Shown piece by piece: positions 45,486 to 57,269 of a stretch of DNA of 64,000 nt. Location of the stretch: the NCBI RefSeq assembly GCF_034190915.1, contig NW_026947502.1:39834785-39898784 (forward strand), given 5' to 3'. Each line of letters starts with the position of its first letter. Position 1 is the first letter of the stretch. Source of the DNA: Cavia porcellus (lineage: Eukaryota; Chordata; Mammalia; Rodentia; Caviidae). The notes beneath the pieces were generated by a model, which was not told where the DNA came from, ran no database searches, and worked only from the letters and a program-made list of their open reading frames with translations. Position numbers and translations under genes: made by a program.

Positions 45486-46096
45486 AGCACTTAAAAAAGA
45501 TGAAATTTTTTGGGCAATGAAAAGAATAAAAACAGGAAAAAATGGAGCCTAAAACAAGTTTAAATAGACTGTGTTATACTGCATCCAGACTCACTTTGCC
45601 ACACTAGTGTACCCAATCTCTAGGCTGCTAACAGATCACAGATACCTCTTCTAGGAAAGAGGGGAAAAATATAACTAAATGAGAGTCTTTTTTTCCTTAC
45701 TCCAGGGCAAACTACCACTAAGGTCTGGGCCTTTTGCCTCTAGCTCTGAATCGTTATTCATAATCTAAAACTCTCCAAAATATCTAGCCATGCCCTGTTA
45801 CACATTTCCCTCCTCCTTCTTCTCTTAGCACTCTCCAGAATCTCTCTCAATAGGGAAGTTATCCAGAGAAAAGTGCAAGCTGTGAAGCGGAGAGAAAGAA
45901 AAACAGGTAGAATAAAGACATGCCGTGTATGGGAACCTAATAACCTCATTAAATGTAAACATTATATGCCTTAATAATGTCAGCAAGAATGAAAATGGGA
46001 TGGGAGAATTTAAGGAGGAGAGAAGGGAAAAGGAAAGAGGAAGGGAATTTAAATAGAAAGCAGCTATGGTGCATAATGATAACCAGCCCCCAAGAT
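45486..46096. other. Unassigned stretch
   Basis: No gene or repeat is recognised. It is the left flank of the MaLR provirus. Confidence 0.4.
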
Positions 46097-46101
46097 GACT
46101 G

Positions 46102-46494
46102 TGTTATGGTTTGTGTTTGGATGTCGCTTCAAAGCCTCATGCCTTTTGGCCTTTTGAAGGTGGCTGAATCTAGCATTTGTGATGAGTTTGTTGTCTCATG
46201 CTAGGATTGGCAGTGTGAGTGCTGCACCCACCAAGAGGCAGTGAGACAGCATACAATACAAAGGAGGGAAGGAAATGTGCTTTTCCTTTTTTTGCCCTTT
46301 TGCTCTCACTGCTTTTGGAACCTACCGAGCAGCAGTGAACAACTAACCCTCAGCTACACCACACTGCCTTAGAACCAGTTGATTGCATACTGAAATTCAC
46401 AAAAACAAAAACTGCAAGCTAAAGTAACTTTTCCTTCATTCATTTTGAGCATCAAATATTTTGTCTCAGCAATGAGAGAAAAGTAACTAAGATA
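46102..46494 (+). mobile_element. MaLR 5' LTR
   Basis: It opens TGTTATGGTTTGTGTTTGG and ends GTAACTAAGATA. Shared with the 3' LTR are TGAATCTAGCATTTG, GAGTGCTGCACCC, GCATACAAT and TTTGTCTCAGCAATGAGAG. Length is about 393 bp. It lacks the clear AATAAA seen in the 3' LTR. Confidence 0.85.
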
Positions 46495-47060
46495 GAATTT
46501 GGTACCACTAGAGGGGCCATTGCTGTGATTACACCTGACCATGTGGTTCAAGAGTCTTTGGAAATGGCTTGTGTAAAGAGTTTGGACAGGTCCAGAGACA
46601 TATCCTAAAGGAGTAAAGCTAGAATGTCTTAGGCTGTTCTGTATGGGAGATTATAGTCAGAGTTCAGAAAAACAGTAAAGACCAGGCTTGGGAGATTTCT
46701 GCTGGGAAGAAAGATTGCATTAGTTGTTGGACTCCAGATGATGTATGTTATGACTTGGCAGAAGGTCAGTCAGTGTTTTGTTCCTGTCCAGACTTTGCCT
46801 GCAACCAAGATTAAGAGTTTCAGACTAATTAATCTGGCAAAAGAAATTTCAAGGCAGTCAAAATTGAGGCAGTGGTGTGGCTGTTGTCGCAGGCTTCTAG
46901 CCAGATTTATGTTGGGAATCAAGAGCAAAGAGTGTAGCCAAATGATTTAAAACATTATGAGTTTGGTTAGGAATAAAGCTTTAGAAGGCTGTGTGTACTG
47001 CAATGACAAAGCTGAGGTATCTTAGTAAGAAGGAAGAAGAGAACATTAAAAATGGCCTTA
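46495..47060 (+). other. MaLR internal region, 5' part
   Basis: It begins GAATTTGGTACCACTAGAGG, the usual leader just inside MaLR 5' LTRs. It continues with CATTGCTGTGATTACACCTG and ACCATGTGGTTCAAGAG, well-known MaLR internal landmarks. The 70-codon ORF at 46,738 is not a gene. The junction with the L1 lies somewhere between about 47,040 and 47,250. Confidence 0.75.
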
Positions 47061-47689
47061 GAGCATCACAAGCAGCAGCAAGTTTCCATGCCTTGCAGCT
47101 TCACTATTTTTGAGAATGGAGGTCGCAGCCACATCAAGCCACATCCAAACTGGGATCGACCACACTGGATTCAGCAATGGTGTAATTTTCCAATGAGATT
47201 CAGAGTGCCCAGAGGTCCAGGTGCTCAGCCCCTACAGCCAAGAGAGAGGAAATCCTGGCTACTATTCCAACTGGTAGCAGATGTCAGCATCATTTATATG
47301 GTTCTGGCTTTAGACACATACAGAATGCAACAGTTTGCATTGCTCTCACCAGCCAAGGAACTTCAGAGCTTCGTACCACACTCAACCAGCTCAGCAGGTC
47401 TTGGGCCTGCCTGTCCCACCCGCAGTGACCCTCTTTCAATCCAGGGAACTGGGTAACCAGGGTCCCAAGAGCTGAGAGCATAGAAGAGGATTTCCAACAA
47501 GCCCAGCAGAAGCCTTGAAATAACACCTGAAACATGGAAATATAGGAAAATGACAAAACAGAAGACCAAAATACAATCTCAAACCTTTGGCCCATCCCAA
47601 GAAACCATAGGAGCTCTATGTACATAGAAGAAAATATATGCCATACACCTGAAATACCTGAAATAACACCAACTGAAATAAAGAAGCAA

Positions 47690-48590
47690 CTCTGAGAAGC
47701 TTTAAAGAAATTCAAACTAGATATATTCTCCCAGGTAAAAGAAGAAATGATAAAAGAAAAGAAAGATGCTGAACATATCTAAAGGCAGTTAAAAAATTAG
47801 AGGAACAAAACAAAAAGATAAAAATCCCTGCATGAACAATATAAGAAACAAACAGAATACATAAAGCAGATGCAAAGATATACACAAGAAATCAAAAATG
47901 TCATTGAAAGTGGTCAAAACTGCCTCAACAAAAGTGAAGATAGAATTTCAGACCTTAAAGACAAAATTGCAGTTAGTGAACAGGAAAGGAAAGATCTTTG
48001 AAAAATAACAACGAATCAGGAAATAACAATTCAACAGCTGCAAGATGATGCAAAGAAAAACAACATAAGATTGTTAGGGATAAATGAAAAAGAAGGGGAC
48101 AAGGTAAAGGATGTCAAGAGGATATTTAGAGAAGTAATAGCTGAAAATTTCCCAAACATGAGAATGGAAACTGACATCAGGATCAGTGAAGCATATAGAA
48201 CTCCAAATAGCCATTACCAAAATAAAACTATACTCAGACATATAATAATCACCATCCCAGAAATTCAAAAAAGAATATAATATTAAAAGCTGTCAGAAAA
48301 GACAAATCACCTATAAAGGAAAACCTATCAGAATCACAGCAGACTTCTCAGCACAAACAATAAAGTCAAGAAGAGCATGGAGTAAAGTATTCCAGATCCT
48401 AAAGAAAAATGATTTCCAATCTAGACTGATGTACCCTGCAAAACTGCCCTTCAAATGGATGGAGCAATAAGATACCTCCATGAAAAAGAACAGCTGAAGA
48501 ACTTCATGATCACCAAGCCAAATCTGAAAATAATACTGAAAGACAGTTTAGATACACTTAGAAAAAAAAAACCACTAAGCAAAGCAGACA
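47690..48590 (+). pseudogene. L1 ORF1 relic
   Basis: The 5' part encodes Lys/Glu/Gln-rich sequence typical of the ORF1p coiled coil. From 48,060 the RRM and C-terminal domain are recognisable: LGINEKEGDKVKDVKRIF, VIAENFPN, HIIITIPEI, PIRITADFS-type and LMYPAKLPFKW. The last block, YLHEKEQLKNFMITKPN (about 48,470-48,530), is in another frame. Several stops and at least two frameshifts make it non-functional. ORF1p normally trimerises through the coiled coil and binds L1 RNA. Confidence 0.85.
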
Positions 48591-48981
48591 ATTAAACACA
48601 ATAAAAAGATAAAGATGCAACAGCAGAAAGATAACATGTCAACGAAAAACCAATATGTAACAGTTATAACCATTAATGTAAATAGTCTCAATTCACCAAT
48701 TAACAGAAACAGACTGGCAGAATGGATCAAGAAACAACATCCAACCATATGCTGTCTACAGGAAAACCATCTAACCTAAAAGGATACTCACAGACTGAAG
48801 GTCAAAGGCTGGAAAACAATACTTCATGCAACAGGAACACCCAAAAAAGTGGGGGTAGCTATTCTGTGTGCAGACAATGTGAAATTCAAGCCAAAAATGA
48901 TCATAAGAGATAAAGAAGGTCATTACATACTGGTTAGAGGAAAATGTCAAAAGGAAAAGATAATAATCTTAAATATATATT

Positions 48982-49846
48982 CACCAAATTCTAGAGTACC
49001 CAGTTATACAAAGCAAGTATTAATAGAAAGGAAAAACCAAATTAGCAATAAATCAATTATAACAGGAGAACTTAACACACCATTGACACCAAGGGACAGA
49101 TCAACCAGACAGAAAATCAGCAAAGAAATAACAGAACTGAATCGTACATGTGAACAAATGATAGACATATACAGAGTGTTCCATCCAACAACAACAAAAT
49201 ACACATTCTTCTCAGCAGTACATGGGACATTCTCTAAAACAGACCATTTACTAGCCCACATAACATATTTAAATAAATGCAAAAGAGTTGAAATTATCCC
49301 ATGCATGTTATCAGATCATAGCACCATGAAACTAGAAATTAATGATAAAAGAAACTGCAAAACCCCACAAACACATGAAAAGTGAATAAAACACTCTTGA
49401 GCAGTAAGTGGGTCACAGGGGAAATTAAAGAAGAAATTAAACAGTACCTACAAACAAATGAAAATACAAATACAACTTACCAAAATCTGTGGATGCAGTG
49501 AAACTGTCCTCAGAAGAAAATTTATTGCACTGAGTTCCTACATTAGGAAAGCAAAAGTAATACAAATAAATAACCTGATGCTACACTTCAAACATCTAGA
49601 AAAACAAGAGAAAGTCAAGACCAAAGCAAAATAAGGGAAGAAATTATAAAAATCAGAGTAAAAATTAATTCAATAGAGACTAAGAAAACAATCCAAAGAA
49701 TCAATGAATCAAAGAGTTGGTTCTTTGAAAGAATAAATAAAATTGATAAGCCCCTAGCCCCTTTATTTAAAAAAGGGAAGAAAAAGCTCAAATTCATGCA
49801 ATAAGGAATGTAAAAGGTAAAATCACCACAGAGTGTAGAAATACTA
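48982..49846 (+). repeat. ORF2 internal duplication, copy A
   Basis: This starts CACCAAATTCTAGAGTACCC. It contains endonuclease residues with GELN (Asp to Glu at the first acid, 49,068-49,070) and SDHS (His kept, 49,317-49,319). It ends AGTGTAGAAATAC at about 49,844. Confidence 0.88.
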
Positions 49847-50720
49847 CACCAAATTCCAGAGCACCCAGTTATATGAAACAAGTATTAACAGAAATGAAAA
49901 ATCAAATTACCAGTAACACAATTATAACAGGTGACCTTAATACACCATTGACACCAAGGGACAAGTCAACCAGACAGAAAATCAGCAAAGAAATAACAGA
50001 ACTGAATCACACCTATGAACAAATGTACTTGACAGACATATACAGAGTGTTGTATCCAACAAAATCAGAATACACAATCTTCTCAGCAGTACGTGGGTCA
50101 TTTGGTAAAATAGACCATATATTAGTTCACAGAACATATTTAAAGAAATGCAAAAGAGTTGAAATTAATCCTTGCATGTTATCGGATTATAGTTCTTTGA
50201 AATTAAAAATTGATTAATAAGATACTGCAAAAATCCCACAAACACATGGAAACTGAATAACACACTCTTGAGTAATCAGTAGTTCTCAGGGGAAATTACG
50301 GAAGTAATTAAACAATATCTACAAGAAAATGAAGATAAAAATACAACTTATTGGAATCTGTGGGAAGCAATGAAAACCATCCTCAGAGGAAAATTTATTG
50401 CACTGAGATCCCACATCAGGAAAACAGAATGAATACAAATAAATAACCTGATGCTACATCTCAAAGAGCTAGAAAAAGAGAGCAGGTCAAGCCCAAAGCC
50501 AAAAGAAGAGAGGAAATTATAAATATCAGAGCAGAAATCAATGCAATATAGACTAAGAAAACAATCCAAAGAATCAATGAATCAAAGTGTTGGTTCTTTG
50601 AAAGAATGAATAAAATCAATAAGCCTCCAACCAACCTTATTTTAAAAAGGAAAGAAAAAGCCCAAATTCATGCAATAAGGAATGAAAAAGGCGAAATCAC
50701 TACAGACCAAATAGAAATAC
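49847..50720 (+). repeat. ORF2 internal duplication, copy B
   Basis: This starts CACCAAATTCCAGAGCACCC. It has GDLN (Asp kept, 49,933-49,935) but SDYS (His to Tyr, 50,188-50,190). By eye the copies are about 88% identical, and B is about 10 bp longer. It runs on into the rest of ORF2. Confidence 0.88.
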
Positions 50721-53249
50721 AGAAGATCATCAACACCTATTTTGAAAACCTCTACTCTCAAAGGTTTGATAACACAGAAGAAATAGACTGATTCCTAGAA
50801 ACATACGAAGTACCAAAACTAGGTCAAGAAAATGTAAAACTGCTGAATAACTCAATTTCTATTAATGAAATTGAAAATGTAATGAAGTCTTTACCTACAA
50901 AGAAGAGCGCAGGATCAAACAGATTCACTGCAGAATTCTACAAGAAATGCAAAGAAGACTTAATGCCAACACTCCTCAAACTCTTCAATGAAATTGAAAG
51001 AGAAGCAATCCTTCCTAAGTCATTCCTGGAAGCAAATATTACTCTAGCTCTAAAACCTTAGAAAGACCCAACTGAAAAAGAGAGCTACAGGCCAGTCTCT
51101 CTAATGAACACAGATGCAAAAATCCTCAATAAAGTATTGACAAACAGGATACAGCAAATCATCAAGAAGATTATACACTATGAACAAGTGGCATTCATCC
51201 CAGGCATTCAGGGATGGTTCAACAAATCAATAAATGTAATCCACCGTACAATAAAGCCAAAACTAAGAATCACATGATCATTTCTATAGATGTAGAAATA
51301 GCTTTTGATAAAGTCCAACATTCATTCATGATAATACCCTTACAGAAAATTGAAATACATGATCTTTACCTGAATATGATAAAGGCCATCTATGACAAAC
51401 CAACAGCCAGTATCATAATGAATGGCCAAAATCTGAAGGCCTTTACCTTAAAATCAGGCACAAGACAAGGATATCCCTTATCACCACTCCTATTTAATAT
51501 ATAGTACTGGAAATACTAGCGAGAGTGATTACACAAGAAAGAGAAATAAAAGGGGTAAAGATAGAAAAAGAAGTTAAATTATCATTATCTGCATATGACA
51601 TGATACTCTACATAGAAGTATCTCACATTGAGATACTCCATTGAAAGACTCCTAAATATAATAAATAAATTCAGCAATGTAGCTGGATACAAAATCAATA
51701 CTCAAATATAAATAACATTCCTTTACACTAAAAACAAAATTACAGAGAGAGAAATACACACCCATCACACTAGCATTCAAAAAAAATATTTAGGAATTAT
51801 TCTCACGAAAGAAGTAAAAGATCTATATAGGGAAAATTATAATACACTAAAAAAAGAAATTGAAGAGGATATCAGAAAATGGAAAGATATCCCTTGCTCA
51901 TGGATAGGAAGAAATATTGTATAAAATGGTCATTCTTCAAAACTGTTATACAGATTCAATGCAATCCCAATGAAAATACCATCAACATACCTCATAGATC
52001 TAGAGAAATCATTCCTAAAATTCATCTGGAACCAGAAGAGACCTAGAAGAGCAAAGGCAATTCTAGGCAACAAAGGCAAGACAGGAGGCATCACAATCCC
52101 TGACTTGAAGTTATACTACAAAGCAACTGTATAGTAAAAGCAACATAGCACTGGAATAAAAGCAGATCTGAAGGTCAATGGATTAGACTAGAAGATACAA
52201 CCACAACTACCAAAACACTCAACCACCTTATCTTTGATAAAGGGGCCAACATGTTCACTGGAAGAACAGCAGTCTCTTTAATAAATGGTGTTGGAAAAAA
52301 TGGCTCTCCATAGGCCAAAACCTAAAACTAGACCCATGCCTATCACCGTGTACTAAATTAAAATCTGAATAGATCAAAGACCTGAGTATTAAAATAGAAA
52401 CACTAAATCTATTGGAGGACAAATTGGGTAAAAACCTTGAAGATATAGGAGTAGGTAGAGAATTCATGAACAAGAATCAAAACACACATGAAATACTTCC
52501 CAGAATCAACAACTTGGATCACATCTGATTAAAAAGTTTCTGTACGTCAAAAATCTCCAGCATAGTGAAAAGAAAACCCACAAACTGGGAAAAAAATCTT
52601 AGGGAACTGTCCCTCAAACAAAGGACTTCTGTCTAAAACATATAAAGAATTTTAAAAAATCAGACCCCCAAAATTCAAAGATCCAATCCAAAAATGGGCA
52701 TCCGAAATGAATACACAATTCTCAGATGAAAAAATACAAATGGCAAATGAATACATGAAAAAATGTTCATCGTCATTACTCATTAGATAAATGCAAATTA
52801 AAACCACAATGAGATTCCATCTCACTCCTGAAAGAATGGCCAGGATCAAGATATCTACCAACAACAAATTCTGGAGAGGCTGTGTCTCCTACAGTGTTGG
52901 TGGGAGTGTAGACTGGTAAAACCTTTGTGGAGGTCAGTCTGGAGATTTCTCAAAAAGCTGGGATTGGAAGTCCCATTTGTTCCAGTTATTCCACTTCTAG
53001 GCATATTCCTAGAAGTACTGAAAACATCATATCACAGTGATATATGTGCACCCATGTTTATGGCAGCACAATTTGTAATAGCCAGATCTTGGAAACAATC
53101 TAAGCACCCATCAACTGAGGAATGGATAAAATAGATGTGGTATTTTTATACAATGGAGTACTACTCAGCTATAAGAAAGGATTGCAATGAGAGATTTATA
53201 AATAAATGAATGCAGCTTGAGACTATACCCATAAGCAAAATAAATCAAA

Positions 53250-53858
53250 CTCACATGTATAAATACTGAATAGTTTCCCTAGTGTAAGAAATGGTAAGAA
53301 TACATAAAAGTATATGGTAATTATGATTCCCCATTATATTGCTCTGAAGCCTTATAATGTTTCATTCATTAGTTGGAATGGTTTTATTCTGGGTTGTTTG
53401 ATTTTATTGTGTGTGACTGTATGAACAGCTATTTTGAAGAAAACATGACATTATAATAGCTAGTGCTGATTTAATATCATCTTGTTTTGAAATCCTACCA
53501 ACCTTTTGTTCTTCTGTCTCCATCGGTTTTATCATGTTGTGTCTTATTGGATTTTATTATATGTGATATATAAACAAAATTTTTTATGGAAAAGGAGATA
53601 ATATAGTAACCATTGTTTGTTTTCTGTTAGTTGGTTCTGAATACCCTGTAATACTTTCATTCTCTTTGAACGGTTTTAAACTGTCTTGTTATGTTTGATA
53701 CTATAGTATATGAAGGTATACTCAAATATTTCAAGGAAAGAGGCACTATGGTAGCTACTATTATGTCAGGTTGTCTTGTGGTGAAACACTATATTGCTTA
53801 AATTGTTCTGTTCTGACCTGTTTTGTTATGTCCTCTTTTATTTTAATCTTAAAAAAAA
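53250..53858 (+). repeat. L1 3'UTR: four degenerate ~145-bp tandem units
   Basis: Unit anchors of the type AAAGAGGCACTATGGTAGC lie near 53,295, 53,434, 53,588 and 53,737, spaced about 137-155 bp apart. Each anchor follows a TTCAAGGAAAG/TTTGAAGAAAA-like segment and precedes a CATC/TTGTTTTG-type segment. The array ends in TTTTATTTTAATCTT and the A-tail. Confidence 0.75.
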
Positions 53859-54476
53859 AGAATCCAAGAGTTCTGAGGTTAAAAAGGCATCCACTCTGAT
53901 TTTAGAAGGCCTGTGTAGCCAGGCAGTATGCTCCTGAGAGGGCACTGTGTGAAGCTGTGTGTGTGAAGTCAAAGGTGCAATGGAGAACCTAGAAGTTTGG
54001 AAAAACCAGCAATATGGATTGTCTAAGTAAACTTGCAATGAAGGAGCAAAGCCAGCCCAAGAGAGAAGCTGTAGGAGCTACAACTACCAGAAGTGTTGTG
54101 GGGGTGGAGTTACACAAGTCTTTTGGCGCTCACTGTTTATCACGGATTGCTTCAAATATTCCACAAGGAAATATAGGACTTAATGTTTGCCCTGCTGAAT
54201 TTTGGGATTCCTTTGGTCCCAATGCCTTATATCCCTCTGTTTGTACTTTTTGGAATAACAAAGTTGATCTTATGCTATTAAACACTGGAAGTCTTTAACT
54301 TTTAATTTGTACAGGGACTTACAGCTAAGAGTTTGCCTTAGAGCTTGGGGGAAGACTTTGGAGTTGGACTTTTCAACAGTGCTGAAACTGTTAGGACTTT
54401 GGCAACTCTTACAGATGAATTAAATGTCTTTTGCACTGAGGGTGTACATGAGTCTTTTGGGGGCCAGGGGATGGAA
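53859..54476 (+). other. MaLR internal region, 3' part with polypurine tract
   Basis: It contains MaLR internal 3' landmarks: GGACTTACAGCTAAGAGTTT, GAAGACTTTGGAGTTGGACT, CTGAAACTGTTAGGACTTTG and GAGGGTGTACATGAGTC. It ends in the polypurine tract GGGGGCCAGGGGATGGAA immediately before the 3' LTR. A 94-codon ORF at 54,014-54,298 is a remnant frame, not a gene. Confidence 0.82.
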
Positions 54477-54924
54477 TGTTGTGGCTTGTGTTTAGCTGTT
54501 CCCCAAAGTCCCATGTGATCGTGGGGGATGGCCCTTTTGAAGGCATATGAATCTAGCATTTGGGATGGTTTGTTGTCTAGGACTGGGGTTGGTGGTATGA
54601 GTGCTGCACCCCTCCAGGGGCGGGTACCTGCATACAATGCAAGGGAGGTAGGAGGTGGGGTTTTTTGTTGTTGTTATTTTGAGGGGTTTGTTTGGGGTTT
54701 TTTCTTTGGTTTTTGGTTGTTGTTGTTTTTGCCCATTCACTCTTGATACTTCTGGAATCATCACAACCACAGTGAACAACTACCCTTCAGTCATACTACT
54801 CTGCTTTGGAACCAGCTGATTATACCTGAAACCTGCAAAAAACTGTAAACTAAATAAAGCTTTGCTTCTTTCTCTTTGGACTCAGATATTTTGTCTCAGC
54901 AATGAGAGAAAAGTAACCAAGACA
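54477..54924 (+). mobile_element. MaLR 3' LTR
   Basis: It opens TGTTGTGGCTTGTGTTTAGC, carries AACTAAATAAAGCTTTGC (AATAAA polyadenylation signal, about 54,850) and ends GTAACCAAGACA. It holds a T/G-rich expansion (about 54,657-54,730, TTTTTTGTTGTTGTTATT-type) absent from the 5' LTR, which explains its greater length of 448 bp. Confidence 0.88.
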
Positions 54925-54929
54925 GACTA

Positions 54930-57265
54930 TAACTTATGTGATCTGCAAACATGCTCAATAAAATAAAGACAAAATAAAGTAAAATAAAATAATTTAAAAT
55001 GATCTACTGGACATCTGAGACTTGGAAAATAGTTATCTGGGAAAACATGCTTGAAAAATTTGCACAGCTAGATTCCCTAAAGTGTCTTGTCTGGCGAAAT
55101 CTGATTATTGCCCTTGTTAAAGGCAGCAGCCTCTTCTCTAGTGAAAGACTATGAAGAGCTCAGTGAGGACAGATTGCTCACAGCCAATACTTGTCTTTCA
55201 TAGATTTTGTCATTTCTTCTCTGGCTGGTGATCAGATTAATATATAGGGTCAAGCAGCAATATGGTCCAACTCAGAAAAGCTAGACCTGCTAAAGAAGGA
55301 GGCTAATTACGTGTTAAATGACGTGATGGTCCTCTATTATTTGTCAATAGGAAATGTGAAAGTAGTCCCAGGAGTTGACCTTAAGGATGCTGCAACAATA
55401 ATGAAGGTAAACTGGATAAAGGAGTCTTGTCTATTTTAGTGATATTCTTTCGTGTAACAGAATTTCACCACCTGACAAAACCTTGCAGGCCCATTTTGAT
55501 GTGCTCTTAGAATGATTCAGAAGCTGGAAAAGCTATGGCCCATACTGTATCACAAAAAGATTCCAGAACTGCTGTGACAAGTTGCAGAGGAAGAAATCAA
55601 AAGACTCACAGAGAGGATGCACCAGAATGAATCAACACCAAGATCAGAAGACCATTGGCTGATTGTGTCATTTGGAGAAGATCTAAATGGCATTCTATTT
55701 ACCAGGGTAATAAGGAGTGCATGGGAGAAAAAAGCAAGAACATCATTGAGACTCTCGTAGCAGATTTACTCTGCACTCTGCACAGTAGTAGAAGTTGCTG
55801 TTACAGAACTGTGCCTGCTAAGGAAAATCAAAATGATAGACTCCCAGAGCAGTACAGGTAAGAAGGCAGCATTTTATCAGAAGTAAAGTGCAGTCGGAAA
55901 CAAGGTCAGGATAAAAAGCAGGATTGTCCGATCTTCTGGGAGCTCTGAAGTCAGCTAATGCAATGTAGAGTTTCTAAGGTCAAGCTAGATCCAAAGCCAG
56001 TGGAAGTATTTTTCATTTGATATTACATTATACAAAGAGATCAAGAAGGAACAAATGGAAGACCTAAATAGATACACCAGTGGAAACTCACAGTCTTGGG
56101 GTGAATTCCACTTCTCAGTGTGGTTCTTAGATCCAGGAAACATCATTTGAAGGCAAGACTGGGTCTGTAGGAGAAAGGACTCTTAAAGCCATGGCAGGCA
56201 TAGATGCTAATGTATCTTCCCATCTTTATTTAAACAACTACATATTCAAGAACATTTTTTAAAACTATGGGTAGCTGATGCTGGTGTAAAATGCAGGTTA
56301 GCTATTTAGCTTGTAAGTGAGCAGGGCCTAAAATAGGGTCAGTGGGTTCCAAAGAAAACAGCACAAGTGAGAGCTGATTCAGCTAGTTAAGCTTAGAAAT
56401 GTAAAAGCAAATGCAAGACAAAGGATAAAGAGTTAAATTAAGAATGCTAATTCCCACCAATGAAATTCCTTAGGCAGAATACACAAAGTTAGTTCACATC
56501 TTCTCCTGACTCCTGCTGAGTTTCAAGGAACTTGAAAATGCTAGTTAAGAGGTGAGTGACTAATTTTCTTTAAACTCCACTACAAGTGTACTCTTCACTA
56601 CAAAGCCTAAATTCCCACTGGTTATTCTTAACCTGTGAGCAGCCTATGACAAGTGATCACTGGATAACTGAATGAGTTCCGCACTCTGCTTATCCATAAA
56701 AGTCCAAGACAAACAATTCACCTCAGCACCTCATTGCCTGGGACCCTTGCTCACTACTGGGAACTTTTTTTTTTCTTTTCTTTCCAATAAATACTTCCCC
56801 TTTGACCTCCATCCTGTTTGTGATTTCATTCTTTGACTTCATGGGACAGTGGTCTTGGTTTGTGCAATGATAGCTTGCTGCTTCCCTCATTTCTGGAAAC
56901 CCAAAACCAAAGATTGTTCTGATCATGCCCTGTCCACCCCGTTACCATAGGTACCACATGTCTGTATGTTCATTTGTTTATATTTTTACCACTCTGCTAG
57001 CATCCATGTGATGATTTAGTCTTACCATGTTAACTCCAAAGAGTCTCTTTCATCTTTACTATCAAAGGCTAATTTCATCACGTTTTGCTTGTACTATTAA
57101 AATAACTTACTAATTATTCTCCCTGTTTTAAATTTCTCTCTTTCTAACCAACCACTTAGGGTGCTTTTAGAGTTTCTTATTAAAATAGGAAAATATCTAG
57201 GTCAATCAGTTGCTTAAAAACTTCAAGTGTCTATCATTTTGCTATACAGCAAAATTCAAAACCTG
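54930..57265. other. Unassigned stretch
   Basis: An A/T-rich (AATAAA)n-like patch lies at 54,955-54,990. From about 55,250 to 55,870 the DNA has patchy open frames in all three plus frames (for example KLEKLWPILYHKKIPELL near 55,530), as in a decayed coding sequence. I recognise no family. The rest is unassigned. Confidence 0.35.
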
Positions 57266-57269
57266 AGTT

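Larger units (their letters stand above)
48650..53220 (+). pseudogene. L1 ORF2 relic (endonuclease-reverse transcriptase)
   Basis: ORF2p nicks DNA and reverse-transcribes L1 RNA. The endonuclease start is visible (TINVNSLNSPIN, CCLQENHL), followed by GELNTPLTPRD and SDHSTMKLEI. After the internal duplication come the reverse transcriptase pieces: [40 protein letters not shown] and [14 protein letters not shown]. The catalytic F/YADD box is replaced by SAYDM at 51,588-51,602. The C-terminal region ends near 53,210 with GMDKIDVVFLYNG and LLSYKKGLQ. In-frame stops (for example at about 51,059) and frameshifts (near 51,210) abolish function. Confidence 0.9.
47060..53858 (+). mobile_element. Plus-strand L1, nearly full length, defective
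   Basis: The order is 5'UTR (about 47,060-47,690), ORF1 (about 47,690-48,590), ORF2 (about 48,650-53,220, with a ~0.87-kb duplication at 48,982-50,720), 3'UTR of four tandem units (53,250-53,835), and an A-tail at 53,849-53,858. Both ORFs are broken by stops and frameshifts. The 5' boundary and TSD were not resolved by eye. It shares its 3'UTR design with the minus-strand L1s at 17.7-20.4 kb. Confidence 0.88.
46102..54924 (+). mobile_element. MaLR provirus split by a full-length-type L1
   Basis: A plus-strand ERVL-MaLR element with both LTRs (46,102-46,494 and 54,477-54,924) and internal sequence on both sides of an L1. The 5-bp flanks GACTG (46,097-46,101) and GACTA (54,925-54,929) match at four of five positions, as expected for one old insertion. 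Without the L1 the element would be about 2 kb, normal for MaLR, which have no pol or env. No retroviral coding frame survives. Confidence 0.82.

Noticed and set aside
47052..47715. Opposed ORFs of 134 (+) and 141 (-) codons
   Set aside because: They overlap each other in the L1 5'UTR, which is GC-richer and therefore has fewer chance stops. Neither has a recognisable domain.
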